A DNA stretch of 29,996 bases. Origin: Chloroflexota bacterium. Lineage in GTDB: Bacteria > Chloroflexota > Ktedonobacteria > Ktedonobacterales > Ktedonobacteraceae. The notes under the pieces were generated by a model. The model saw only the letters and a program-made list of their open reading frames with translations. It was not told where the DNA came from and ran no database searches. Position 1 is the first letter of the stretch; each line of letters opens with the position of its first letter. Position numbers and translations under genes: made by a program. The stretch spans positions 1-29,996 of the forward strand of contig CADDZH010000067.1 of assembly GCA_902812455.1 (NCBI GenBank), given 5' to 3'. This document shows positions 8,024 through 15,409 of the stretch, one piece after another.

Positions 8024-9126
8024 CCTAGCGTAGACAACTTTCACGTCGTGACCTATAACTTGTAGGAACCAGGGAGATGGTGTAGCATCGGTTGCAGTGT
8101 CTGCATCCTTTCGGATGAGGACGACGCGAGCGTCCAAGCGCGCGCCAGCAAAACCGATGAGATGGAACCACATACCAGATGGAGCTTCTCAAGCAGGTTG
8201 GCGTTATCCTCATCAGAGGATTATACTGGTTCAGGAAAGGGGTGATATCTTCTTATGCTGTACAGCGAGCCAGCAAGCCAGTTATCTCATACGAACATAT
8301 CATCTTGTCCCTGAAACAGTATTAGTCACCAGAATCAGCGAATTTGCACATGAGCTAGCCAATTATCCCATTGACAGAAATGACATCGTGAGAGCCGGAT
8401 TATCCACAAGGAAGACTGTCATTTATCAGGATAAAAACACTGTTTCTCAGAAAACGTGCCAGGCTGCAAAGCGCTTTCAGCGGACGGGCTTTCTCTCATA
8501 ATGTGGCGTGACATCATTTTCTTGTATCGAGACATTCATAGCTCATCTCTTTTGCGCGTTTTTTTGACCCAACGCCAAAATACCTGAGAAAAGCGCCAGG
8601 TTATGGTTTTTATGCAACCTCGCTCATGAAAAACAAAGAATCTCTTCGATCTGTATCAAAAAAACCTTCGTTTCTTGCGACTGACTGCTCTCCTCCTTAT
8701 TGGAGCGGAGGCGAGACGCGTTCATGGTCCATCTTGCGCCCAACCACCATTGCTCTATGAGCTTGCGAGCCTCTCCTCTCGTCTGTTCGACCGAGAGCAC
8801 CAGGGCATGGGAGTCTCGGCCCTGTTGCCTTCCGCCCACCTACAAAAGCCATCCTGTCCACTGCCTCCATCGCATGAGGCTAAGGCACGCCCGACTCTCC
8901 CGACGAGCCTCTCATCCCGGCCCAACAGGACGCGAGAGCGCAATCGCAGATGGGCTGAGCATTGTGGTAACGCTCTCGCAAGATCGGTGCCAAAGCCTGC
9001 TTCATAGTTCCACGATGGAGCGCGAGCGCCCACCTCTGCCGCGGAAAGGGCTCGCCGCGCGTCCACCGATGAATGGAGTCCCTTGATCAGCGAGCGGGTT
9101 AACCCGAACATCCGCGAGATGCGGGA
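8024..9126. other. Non-coding or degenerate stretch downstream of the kinase
   Basis: About 1.1 kb without a supportable gene. Several frames are open (for example 8097-8501 plus, 8755-9111 minus, 8675-9007 plus), but they overlap each other, lack ribosome-binding sites and translate to arginine- and serine-rich sequence with no recognisable domain. The piece at 8497-8565 matches, in inverted orientation, DNA beside the IS630 remnant at 10300-10357. The likely content is decayed mobile DNA. No terminator was seen directly after the kinase stop. Confidence 0.4.
8497..8565 (+). repeat. Inverted copy of the 10300-10357 element, with an internal insertion
   Basis: TCATAATGTGGCGTGACATC at 8497 matches the reverse complement of the sequence ending near 10356 with one mismatch in 20. 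After about 25 extra bases, TAGCTCATCT-TTTTG-GCGTT continues the match. The copy near 10300 lies next to the IS630-type transposase remnant, so these may be transposon ends or a small non-autonomous element. AACGCCAAAATA also occurs in direct orientation at about 8571 and about 10311. Confidence 0.45.
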
Positions 9127-9732
9127 TTATTTCTTTTTGACACGGTACCTGATATGAGTGACCAATGGTGTCCCGCTTATTTCAAAAGGTTCAAGTTGCA
9201 GATTGGCAACCCCCTCAAAGAGACGTGCTCCCTCCCCGATGGTGATGGGCACGATGTGGAGCCATAGCTCATCAAGAAGTTCTGCCGACAAAAATTGATT
9301 GATGGTATTGGCGCCGCCCATGATAGCAACATTTCTCTGCCCGGCCGCTTCTTTTGCGGCAGAGAGGGCTGCCTGGATGCCGTCTGCAATGAAGATGTAG
9401 GTGGTGCCACCCTCCATGGCAATCGGGTCTCGTCTCTTATGAGACAAGACAAAGACAGGTGCATGGTAGGGTGGGTTCTCTCCCCATTGTGGCCAGCCCT
9501 TCCAGTCAGGGCTCTCTCGCTTTTCTTTTGGGCCATACATATTGCTGCCCATAATGAACGCACCTGCATCCGTCAATGCATTCAATTGAGCCTGGTGTTT
9601 TTCTGGTTCATCGAACATCCAATGGTGGAGCAAATTTTCAGGGATGTCCCCAAAGGGTTTTTCAAAACGCTGGTTGGGTCCGGCAACGAAAGCATCTAAT
9701 GACATCGTAATGCCGCAGGTCACTTTGTTCAT
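9127..9732 (-). CDS. RibD C-terminal / dihydrofolate-reductase-family protein
   Basis: 201 residues starting MNKVTCGITMSLDAFVAG, from an ATG preceded by AGAGGAGAAAATCGC. The fold signature of the RibD_C/DHFR-like family is clear: the ITMSLDAFVAG strand-loop at 8-18, GAFIMGSNMYG, PVFVLSHKRR, then IMGGANTINQFL (NADPH-binding glycine pair), ELWLHIVPITIGEGARLF, and a terminal strand THIRYRVKKK. Family members are NAD(P)H-dependent reductases, often of unassigned substrate; this one lacks the deaminase half of true RibD, so a role in riboflavin synthesis is not implied. It is cytoplasmic with no signal peptide. It stands alone, with two strong hairpins upstream of the start codon (9798-9827 and 9852-9904) that may sit in its control region or leader. 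Confidence 0.85.
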   Translation of the reverse strand: MNKVTCGITMSLDAFVAGPNQRFEKPFGDIPENLLHHWMFDEPEKHQAQLNALTDAGAFIMGSNMYGPKEKRESPDWKGWPQWGENPPYHAPVFVLSHKRRDPIAMEGGTTYIFIADGIQAALSAAKEAAGQRNVAIMGGANTINQFLSAELLDELWLHIVPITIGEGARLFEGVANLQLEPFEISGTPLVTHIRYRVKKK

Positions 9733-9797
9733 GCGATTTTCTCCTCTCGGTGAGAAGTTGAGTTCTCTCAATGCACCTCCGCAGGACGAGCATCGGT

Positions 9798-9827
9798 ATG
9801 TGTGACGGTATTGGTGGCGTCACACAT
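9798..9827. promoter_or_regulatory. Inverted repeat ATGTGTGACG / CGTCACACAT
   Basis: Perfect 10-base arms at 9798-9807 and 9818-9827 around a 10-base spacer, 66 bases upstream of the reductase ATG. The centres of the two half-sites are 20 bp apart, i.e. about two helical turns, typical of an operator for a dimeric regulator. It could also form a leader hairpin in the reductase mRNA. Confidence 0.45.
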
Positions 9828-9851
9828 GCGCGTCTTCCACAGGATAGCACA

Positions 9852-9904
9852 GCGCATCGCCTGGGACAATCACCCTCTTTGGATGATTGTCCCAGGCGAT
9901 GCGC
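9852..9904. repeat. Perfect 21-bp inverted repeat with 11-base loop
   Basis: The arms at 9852-9872 and 9884-9904 are exact reverse complements over 21 bases; the loop is CCCTCTTTGGA. This is the strongest hairpin in the window. It lies between the reductase start (9732, minus) and non-coding DNA. There is no flanking T-run on either strand, so it is not a standard intrinsic terminator. A remnant of a palindromic element or a recombination or binding site are alternatives. Confidence 0.6.
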
Positions 9905-9927
9905 ATTCATCGCAGGTACCGCTCTCG

Positions 9928-10299
9928 TCATGCTCCTCTTTCTCCACCACACGTTCAATTGTCTCAAGAAACGACCGGTTTTCTGGCACATTTTGCTCAG
10001 CTTTTCTCTCATCGTGGGAAGTCGGAGGCGTGTGGAGAACAGGAAGGGATGAGTCGTCTCAGAAAACGTGTCAAAATCAACGTCTCAATGTTCTCTAGGG
10101 GAGATAAGTAAGTGACACAAACGGAAGAGTTGGAGACAGCCCGGGAAAACCAGGGAAGCAGAACACCAAGCTTTTCGATTTCGGGAGATCGCTTTTCAGC
10201 TTTGCGCCACGTTTTGAGAGAGAAAAGACTCTGTCGCTCGCAGCGCGCGTTTTCCGAGAGGAACGCGCTATGTTATGAGATAAAGAGCGGCCATTGTGA
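9928..10299. other. Non-coding stretch between the reductase hairpins and the IS630 remnant
   Basis: No convincing gene on either strand. CTCAGAAAACGTG near 10059 repeats a sequence near 8446. A short hairpin GCGCGTT/AACGCGC lies at 10245-10268. The short frames here are arginine-rich with no recognisable domain. It looks like degraded mobile DNA. Confidence 0.35.
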
Positions 10300-10357
10300 C
10301 ATTTCTGAGTAACGCCAAAATAGATGAGCTAAGATGTCACGCCATATTATGATTTCA
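10300..10357 (-). repeat. Inverted partner of the 8497-8565 element
   Basis: Read on the minus strand this begins TCATAATATGGCGTGACATC and continues TTAGCTCATCTATTTTGGCGTT, closely matching 8497-8565. It lies about 55 bases past the stop of the IS630-type transposase, where a terminal inverted repeat would be expected. The opposite end of that element is lost, so the assignment as a transposon end is inference. Confidence 0.4.
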
Positions 10358-10409
10358 ACGATTTTTGAGAAAAATCGCGCTTCCGAGACTTCTCATACCA
10401 TTTCGCAAC

Positions 10410-11318
10410 CTAACGTAGAATATTCAGATGGGGAAAGCTCGTCAAGGAACGGAGGCGCCCAGGATCATCAGCAAGAGCCGTGAGACCCTGACAGAGAGCC
10501 TCAATTAACTCATCAAGCGAGGGAAACATGCGGTTATGAAAGTATTTTTCACGCAGCTCATCCCAGACATGTTCGACCGGGTTGACTTCGGGGCTGTACG
10601 CAGGTTGTGGGATCAAACGGATATTCGTTGGGATGAGTAACTCCTGGGAGCGATGCCACCCTGCTTGATCCACTTGCATTACAATGAAATGGTCTGGGAA
10701 GCTGCGGCTGACGTGTTCCAGGAAGAGATTCATCATCGCCGTGGAGGTTTCCGGCAAAATTAACGAAACCATCTGACCTTGCGCGGGCGCGACAGCAGTG
10801 TAGACATACACATACTCTCGGACCATCTGGGCGGGAACATGTGGTCGTATCCCAGGTGGTGCCCAGGTGCGTTTCACCTGACCGATGCGGCCAAAGCAGC
10901 CTTCGTCCTGCACCAGGATAAGTACAGGACGTTCATCGCTTGCCTCTTTCGTGGCGACTGCTGCATCCACCAGAGCAGGAAAGTTTTTTTAAACTGCTCT
11001 TGTGCTTCCAGATCGCTTTTCGGATGCCTGGGGCGCGGCATCACCTTGCGCCAGCCGTGGCGACGAAGCAGTCGATAAATGGTACTGTCATCAACTGCGT
11101 GCCCGACATGTTGTTCAAAGGCACACCAGACCTGTCCCACCGTTGCGATCTCCCCGCGCTCGGCTTGCGCAAAAAACGGGGCCAGGAATTGCTTCTCTTC
11201 TTCCGGGGTCAGATACTGTCGTCGTCGCCCTCCTTTGCCTGGCGTTTCAATCGCCGCGATTCCCAGACAGCGGGTAGCGGGAGATCACCGCATGGACAGT
11301 CGCTTTGGACAATCCAGA
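10410..11318 (-). pseudogene. IS630-family transposase, 5'-truncated and frameshifted
   Basis: The minus strand encodes an IS630/Tc1-type transposase in broken frames. From the 5' side: SGLSKATVHAVISRY (helix-turn-helix) ends in a +1 shift, where one extra C in TACCCGC at about 11272-11274 breaks RYRCLGIAAIETPGKGG. The next frame (to 10874) carries GGRRRQYLTPEEEKQFL through DDSTIYRLLRRHGWRKVMPRPRHPK. At a run of seven A's (10984-10990) a -1 shift is needed to enter the DDE domain (10410 to about 10990), with D in LVQDEG, D in VMQVDQAGWH and E in NPVEHVW. The A7 site could be a programmed frameshift, but the other indel and the missing N-terminus make the gene dead. Upstream of about 11318 the sequence becomes a truncated ABM gene. 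Confidence 0.8.
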
Positions 11319-11415
11319 CGAAGCGCAGCCAGGCACCGATCAGGGACCGTTGCTCAGGTTTCGTCTCAAAAGTGTTGATCAACATCACCAGATGACCCTC
11401 TCGGAAAATACACAC
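11318..11415 (-). pseudogene. Truncated antibiotic-biosynthesis-monooxygenase (ABM) gene
   Basis: A GTG at 11415, preceded by GAAGGAAAGAA, opens a frame reading VCIFREGHLVMLINTFETKPEQ...LRFV. This matches the first 30 or so residues of the two intact ABM genes in the window (MLVSREGNLIILINVFETTPEQ and MRVSRQGNLVTLINVFETKPEQ). After LRFV the similarity stops at about 11318 and IS630 transposase sequence begins. About two thirds of the domain, including the NYAQW strand, is missing. It follows the SDR gene at 92 bases, the same order as the intact SDR-ABM pair at 16674-17892. Confidence 0.75.
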
Positions 11416-11506
11416 TTCTTTCCTTCTCTCGGAGCTCATTCCATGTGAGAAAAACGCCGCGAGGCTTTCTGCTCTGGCTTCCTCATGGCGGGAAGCCTCA
11501 CGGATG

Positions 11507-12292
11507 TCATCTGAGTCGACGTGTCCTCTCGTGTTGCTGGAGCCAGGCTTCCCAACTAACCGTCCCTCTCGCCTGTTGGGGGCAGGTATTGCCCCCCTGG
11601 CGCAGAGCGCGGGCAGCTTTCCCAGGCAGCCGGAGCGGGATGATAGCACGATGGACTCCCCGCTGTTTGAGCCAGATGCGCGCCAGTTCTCCTGTGGTGT
11701 AGACCTGCGGGCCGCCTATATCCGGCAGGCGCCCCGACGGGCCAGCCTGCACAATCTCCACCAGACAGCGAGCCACTTCCTCCTCGGCCACCGGTTGCAG
11801 GAGCAAATCGGTCGGCACCAGTGCCACCAGGGGCAGCCTGGTCAGAACGTTGAGCATGTAATCCATGCCATAATGAAACTGGGTTGCTCGCAAGATGGAC
11901 CAGGGGATGCCGCTGTGTTCGATGAGGTCTTCGCTGGCCAGCTTGGCTTTGCCGCCGGCCCACGGGACTCGATCAATGCCCACAATCGAAATGAAGACCA
12001 GGTGCGAGATACCCGCCTTTTGAGCAGCCTCCACCAGACGGCGCGTGCCCTCAACATCGACCATTGAGTTTCCTACAGCGGCGAGATGGACTACCACATC
12101 CATCCCCTGGACGGCCTCTTGCACGCCCGTGCCGGTCTTCAGATCCGCCTGCTTCCACTCAGCGCCCGGCCAATCCTCACCCGGGCCCTTTCTTCGACTC
12201 ATGCCACGCACGCGATAGCCAGCCTGGCTCAGCTGCTTGACCACCAGGCGGCCCAGATGTCCTGCTCCGCCTGTCACCAGAATCGGTTGCAT
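11507..12292 (-). CDS. NAD(P)-binding SDR / NmrA-like protein (copy 1)
   Basis: 261 residues starting MQPILVTGGAGHLGRLVVKQL: an extended-SDR Rossmann fold with GGAGHLG at 8-14, a following basic residue pattern RGMSRRKGPGEDW that fits NADPH preference, and DVVVHLAAVGN. The classical YxxxK pair is not seen, which points to the atypical NmrA/complex-I-subunit-like group of sensors or reductases rather than a standard dehydrogenase. The C-terminal part (IGGPQVYTTGELARIWLKQRG) is typical of that group. It is a close paralogue of the SDR at 17044-17892, shorter at the C-terminus. It lies 78 bases after the AhpD-like gene and is followed by the broken ABM gene, forming the 'epimerase/oxidoreductase' part of an ECF41-associated cluster. 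Confidence 0.88.
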   Translation of the reverse strand: MQPILVTGGAGHLGRLVVKQLSQAGYRVRGMSRRKGPGEDWPGAEWKQADLKTGTGVQEAVQGMDVVVHLAAVGNSMVDVEGTRRLVEAAQKAGISHLVFISIVGIDRVPWAGGKAKLASEDLIEHSGIPWSILRATQFHYGMDYMLNVLTRLPLVALVPTDLLLQPVAEEEVARCLVEIVQAGPSGRLPDIGGPQVYTTGELARIWLKQRGVHRAIIPLRLPGKAARALRQGGNTCPQQARGTVSWEAWLQQHERTRRLR

Positions 12293-12369
12293 CTTCTTTC
12301 CTTTCGTCTTTCGCTCAGTGCTGTCTACTTCTTAAAGGGTCATTTGATGGCTTTTGTTCGAGACGTGCG

Positions 12370-12849
12370 TTACCTTTCCCCTTCCGGCATACCCGCTCCC
12401 TGCCGGGTGGCAGTGCCAAGACGCGTGAAGAGGTTGGCGGTGGAGATCAGCAGAACCAGGGTCGCCAGCCCCTGCTCGTCGTAGTGCCGGGCAGCCTCCT
12501 CCCAGATCGCATCGGGGACCGGGTTCGCCTGATCGGCTATGCGGGTAACGGCCTCGGCAAGCGCAAGGGCGGCGCGTTCGGCGGAGGTAAAGCCGTGGGC
12601 ATCCCGCCAGGCCGCTACCGCGAAGATCCGCTCGTCTGTTTCGCCGGCCCCCTTGAGGAAGCGAGCATGCTCCTCCATGCAGACGTGACAGCCATTGATC
12701 TGGCTCACCCGCAATTGAACCAGGTCGATCGTTCTCCAGGGCACGACGCCTTGCTTTTCCACAAACTTCCTCAGAGCCTGTAGCGCCTGCATGGCCTGCA
12801 GAGCGCCAGGTACCATCATCATCGGGTTTTGACTCATTCGTGCTTGCAT
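12370..12849 (-). CDS. AhpD-like carboxymuconolactone decarboxylase-family protein (copy 1)
   Basis: 159 residues from an ATG with GGAG seven bases upstream. The AhpD core is present: LRVSQINGCHVCMEEHARFLKGAGE with the redox pair C54/C57 and the histidine H61 four residues later (CxxCxxxH), then ERIFAVAAWRDA and RAALALAEAVTRI. AhpD-type proteins are peroxidases or thiol-disulphide partners; whole-family substrate calls (muconolactone) usually do not apply to these short stand-alone versions. It is cytoplasmic. It lies between the frameshifted DoxX-like gene and the SDR on the same strand. Such genes are typical neighbours and targets of ECF41 sigma factors (established association). Unlike the paralogue at 14500-14952 it keeps the complete active-site triad. 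Confidence 0.9.
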   Translation of the reverse strand: MQARMSQNPMMMVPGALQAMQALQALRKFVEKQGVVPWRTIDLVQLRVSQINGCHVCMEEHARFLKGAGETDERIFAVAAWRDAHGFTSAERAALALAEAVTRIADQANPVPDAIWEEAARHYDEQGLATLVLLISTANLFTRLGTATRQGAGMPEGER

Positions 12850-12944
12850 CACATATCTCCTTCAAAGTGCTGTTGCTTCACCGGGATGTGCTCACATCCC
12901 GGCAAAGATCTTCCATTTCCTTTGGCCGGCTCCAGACCCAGGAG

Positions 12945-13428
12945 CTAGCGGGAGAGCGCCTGTTCGGCGGGTGCGTTCACCTTCCCATTCGTCCGTCGCG
13001 CCCACATGGGAAAGAGGACACCGAGGGTCCGGCTTTGCGGTCGCAGTGCCCATGAAATGAGCGTGAGAACGGCAAGGATGAGGGGGGTCCAGAGGAGGGC
13101 GCCCGGGTCATTGATGCTGCGGAGGTAGCCCGGAACCACTGCCTTTGAAAAGACCGCAGCAGTATATTCAAAGAAGATGCCGGCATACGCCCATTCGCTT
13201 CTGCCGGGGAAACCGAGGGATCAGCAAGGTGATCCCTCCACAGAGACTCCACACGCCCAGGATGGTGAGCACGTACACCGGGTAGCCCAGGCGCTCCATG
13301 AGCAGGACGACCGACGGGCCGGACACTACCTGCGTTCCCCCATGGATCAGGTCCGTCAGTCCACCTGCGAGCTGCTCGCCCGCGACGACGGCGGTGGCTA
13401 CCCAGTAGACGACCAGTTTCAATCTCAT
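12945..13428 (-). pseudogene. DoxX-like membrane protein, broken by a 1-base frameshift
   Basis: The first half (MRLKLVVYWVATAVVAGEQLAGGLTDLIHGG...LLIPRFPRQK, ATG at 13428) and the second half (EWAYAGIFFEYTAAVF...ISWALRPQSRTLGVLFP) are in different frames. Removing one base at about 13197 (the plus-strand G in CCATTCGCTT) joins them into a protein that aligns end to end with the intact DoxX-like neighbour (13641-14060). The unrepaired frame stops soon after the shift, leaving only the first two of about four membrane helices. Everything else is well preserved, so the mutation is recent, or it is a base-call error. Confidence 0.75.
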
Positions 13429-13565
13429 TTCCGCGTTTCCTTTCATCGATATTGTTGATATTTTTCCTTTTCTTTCTTGTTCATCTCAAAGCATCTACAT
13501 TTCCAGATGTATCTTTTCAAATCCGTTTAAAGAGTGATGATTTTTCTGGGGACACCCAGGCCCCG

Positions 13566-13589
13566 CCAGGAGGGCGGCTGCCCTCCTGG
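13566..13589. terminator. Strong hairpin between the two DoxX-like genes
   Basis: CCAGGAGGGC and GCCCTCCTGG form a perfect 10-bp GC-rich stem with a GGCT loop, about 50 bases after the stop of the intact DoxX-like gene. There is no adjacent T-run, so it may attenuate or protect the upstream mRNA rather than act as a classic terminator. It sits in the largest gap (about 210 bases) of the minus-strand series, a plausible transcript boundary. Confidence 0.45.
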
Positions 13590-13640
13590 ACCTCCCGCTT
13601 TTGTCTCTCTTCTCCCGGATATGGAACGCGGCCAGGCAAC

Positions 13641-14060
13641 TCACGCGAGCGTTCGTGCGGGAAAGAGGACGCCCAGAGTTCGGCTTTGTGGTCGAAGCGC
13701 CCACGAAGCAACTGCGAGAACGAGGAGGATGAATGCCGGCCAGATGGCGGTACCCGGGTCAGCGCCGCATATGATGCCCGAGACAAGGGCCACCGTCAGT
13801 TCGAAGAAGATGCCGGCATACGCCCATTCCTTGAGCCGAGGAAACCCGGGAGCAAGCAAGGTGATGGCTCCGGGCAGTTTCCAGATGCCCAGAATCGTAA
13901 GCAAGTACACCGGGTAGCCCTCGTGTGTGATGAGCTGGACAACCGGCTGACCGGTCACAATGCCTGTTCTTCCATGGATCAGATCTGTCACTCCACCGGC
14001 GAGCGTCTCAAGCGTGATGGCTGCGGTAGCCACCCAATAGCCGATCAATTTCAGTTTCAT
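13641..14060 (-). CDS. DoxX-like integral membrane protein (intact copy)
   Basis: 139 residues from an ATG preceded by AAAGGACTGTGGCG. Four hydrophobic helices are visible: KLIGYWVATAAITLETLAGG, VYLLTILGIWKLPGAITLL, EWAYAGIFFELTVALVSGII and AIWPAFILLVLAVASWAL. The GGVTDLIHG loop after helix 1, GYPVYLLTILGIWKLPGAI and PRLKEWAYAGIFFE are the recurring signatures of the DoxX-like (DoxX_2) family. It is a small inner-membrane protein; family members are linked to redox or thiol stress, but the molecular activity is not settled. It lies 58 bases after the ABM gene in the minus-strand series and is duplicated immediately downstream by the frameshifted copy at 12945-13428. Confidence 0.85.
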   Translation of the reverse strand: MKLKLIGYWVATAAITLETLAGGVTDLIHGRTGIVTGQPVVQLITHEGYPVYLLTILGIWKLPGAITLLAPGFPRLKEWAYAGIFFELTVALVSGIICGADPGTAIWPAFILLVLAVASWALRPQSRTLGVLFPARTLA

Positions 14061-14118
14061 CGCCACAGTCCTTTTCGAGAAGAGACGCGCTCCCCTAGCC
14101 ACGCTGGCGCCCTGCCCA

Positions 14119-14439
14119 TCACCTGTCTGCCTGATCATCGAGATAGGCCACCTCGTAGACATGGGCATTGGCACGCTCACAGAGCTGGAGCTGGGCTTGC
14201 ATGCGCTCCTGGTACTTCTGCACAAAGCGTCCCAGATCCTGCTCCGATCTCCATTGCGCGTAGTTGACCACGCGCTGGCCGTCTGTACTTCGATGCAGCG
14301 CTACTCCGATCAGACCGGGTTCCCCTTTGACCGAGTTGGCGAAACGGCTCAACTCCTCCAGGAGGACCGGCTGCTGCTCAGGCGTCGTCTCAAAGACGTT
14401 GATGAGTATTATCAAGTTGCCCTCTCGGGAAACAAGCAT
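14119..14439 (-). CDS. Antibiotic biosynthesis monooxygenase (ABM)-domain protein
   Basis: 106 residues starting MLVSREGNLIILINVFETTPEQQPVLLEEL, with AGGAGAAAAGAG just upstream. The pattern LINVFE.TPEQ at strand beta-1, then GLIGVALHRSTDG and VVNYAQWRSEQDLGRF, is the dimeric alpha+beta-barrel ABM fold. Members include heme-degrading, quinone-forming and polyketide-oxidising enzymes, so the substrate is open. No cofactor-binding motif is expected. It is 60 bases downstream of the AhpD-like gene and 58 bases upstream of DoxX-like, in the ECF41-linked series. Two relatives occur in the window: intact at 16674-16976 and truncated at 11318-11415. Confidence 0.88.
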   Translation of the reverse strand: MLVSREGNLIILINVFETTPEQQPVLLEELSRFANSVKGEPGLIGVALHRSTDGQRVVNYAQWRSEQDLGRFVQKYQERMQAQLQLCERANAHVYEVAYLDDQADR

Positions 14440-14499
14440 CTCTTTTCTCCTTTGGAAGAATACAGGACTTCATTCACGCGCGATACGCACAGACCATGA

Positions 14500-14952
14500 T
14501 CAATGCTGGCCTGCTTCCTGTCTGATCGTGACGTTCACGCGATTGAAGAGATTGGTCATGGCGATCATTATGATAATGGCGGCCAGTCCCTTCTCATCAT
14601 AGTGGCGCGTGGCTTCCTCCCAGATCTCATCGGGCACCGGGTCGGCGCGATCAGCCAGACGGGTGATCGCTTCGGCCAGCGCGAGGGCGGCGCGTTCGGC
14701 GTCAGTAAAGTAGGGCGCTTCTCGCCAGGCCGCCACAGCGAAGAGCCGCTCGTCGCTTTCGCCTGCTTTCTTCAGGCTGCGTGAGCCGTAGTCCACACAG
14801 AAGCTACAGCCATTGATCTGACTGGTGCGCAGGTGCACCAACTCAAGCACCGTCCGCGACACGCCGCCCTGTTGGACGGCTCTGGTCAGCGCCTGAATGC
14901 CCTCATTGGCGTCAGGAAGGATTGTTACGGGGTTGCTCATTCGTGGTTGCAT
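14500..14952 (-). CDS. AhpD-like carboxymuconolactone decarboxylase-family protein (copy 2, atypical active site)
   Basis: 150 residues from an ATG with AAGGAG ten bases upstream; the frame is open 16 codons further but without a better start. The core reads LRTSQINGCSFCVDYGSRSLKKAGE: both redox cysteines (C49, C52) are kept, but the usual CxxCxxxH histidine is replaced by glycine (G56). The rest (ERLFAVAAWREA, RAALALAEAITRLADRADPVPDEIWEEATRHYDEKGLA) aligns closely with copy 1. It may still do thiol-disulphide chemistry but probably not the full AhpD proton relay (inference). It is 25 bases after the 99-residue gene and is very likely co-transcribed with it. Confidence 0.9.
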   Translation of the reverse strand: MQPRMSNPVTILPDANEGIQALTRAVQQGGVSRTVLELVHLRTSQINGCSFCVDYGSRSLKKAGESDERLFAVAAWREAPYFTDAERAALALAEAITRLADRADPVPDEIWEEATRHYDEKGLAAIIIMIAMTNLFNRVNVTIRQEAGQH

Positions 14953-14977
14953 GAGAGCACATCTCCTTTGGGGGTCT

Positions 14978-15277
14978 TTAGAAAAATCGATACGATCCAA
15001 GCACCATCAACTGTTCGGAGGTGGGCGGCTCGGCCAACCACTGCTTGAGGCCCTCTTGGAACGCTCGAGCTTCTGGCAAGGCGAGCAGCGGGTTGTCCAC
15101 CTCGTCGTCAACGGCTATGAGGTTGACATAGGTCACGCCGTCGGGGAGCCGGCAGGTTGTGTACCGAATGCTCTGCGGCTGCTCTCGGTCAAGCGCAGCA
15201 AACAGGCGTTCACCCGCCGCTTCGATTTCTGCAACATGTATGTCCTTCACTTTGACGCGGACCATCACTACTTTCAT
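14978..15277 (-). CDS. Small dimeric alpha/beta-barrel-like protein (99 aa), first gene of the minus-strand series
   Basis: 99 residues, MKVVMVRVKVKDIHVAEIEAAGERLFAALDREQPQSIRYTTC..., from an ATG with AAAGGAG at good spacing. The pattern of a first beta-strand, a helix, IRYTTCRLPDGVTYVNLIAVDDEVDNPLLALPEARAFQEGLKQWL and a closing strand VLGSYRFF fits a ferredoxin-like or ABM-type dimeric barrel, though the LINVFE signature of the true ABM neighbours is absent. The frame stays open far upstream, but that region is antisense to the sigma gene and is not coding. It is the gene nearest the shared promoter dyad (15410-15471), leaving a leader of about 160 bases. Function unknown; likely a small oxidative or stress-response enzyme. 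Confidence 0.75.
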   Translation of the reverse strand: MKVVMVRVKVKDIHVAEIEAAGERLFAALDREQPQSIRYTTCRLPDGVTYVNLIAVDDEVDNPLLALPEARAFQEGLKQWLAEPPTSEQLMVLGSYRFF

Positions 15278-15409
15278 GGGAACATCTCCTTTCACGCTTG
15301 CACTTGATTTGTTTTGCTTTTCTGATGGCGGGTGGGGAACATCCGCTATCGGTGCGTAGTGATCTGGACAAAGTTGCTCAGCCGGCGCGAGAAACGGGAG
15401 TAGGTCTCC

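Noticed and set aside
8097..8501. Plus-strand 134-codon frame downstream of the kinase
   Set aside because: No ribosome-binding site, basic N-terminus with atypical composition and no domain; other frames in the same stretch are equally open.
8755..9111. Minus-strand 118-codon frame and overlapping plus-strand frames
   Set aside because: Three frames overlap, none has a ribosome-binding site, and translations are Arg/Ser-rich without a domain. I also checked by eye for a structured RNA (RNase P-like, group II domain V) and found no key motif.
11476..11497. Small hairpin GGCTTCC/GGAAGCC between SDR copy 1 and the ABM remnant
   Set aside because: Seven-base arms in GC-rich DNA are likely by chance; no T-run.
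13566..13589. Reading the inter-DoxX hairpin as a full intrinsic terminator
   Set aside because: The stem is strong, but no U-tract follows on the minus strand; kept only as a possible transcript-end structure.
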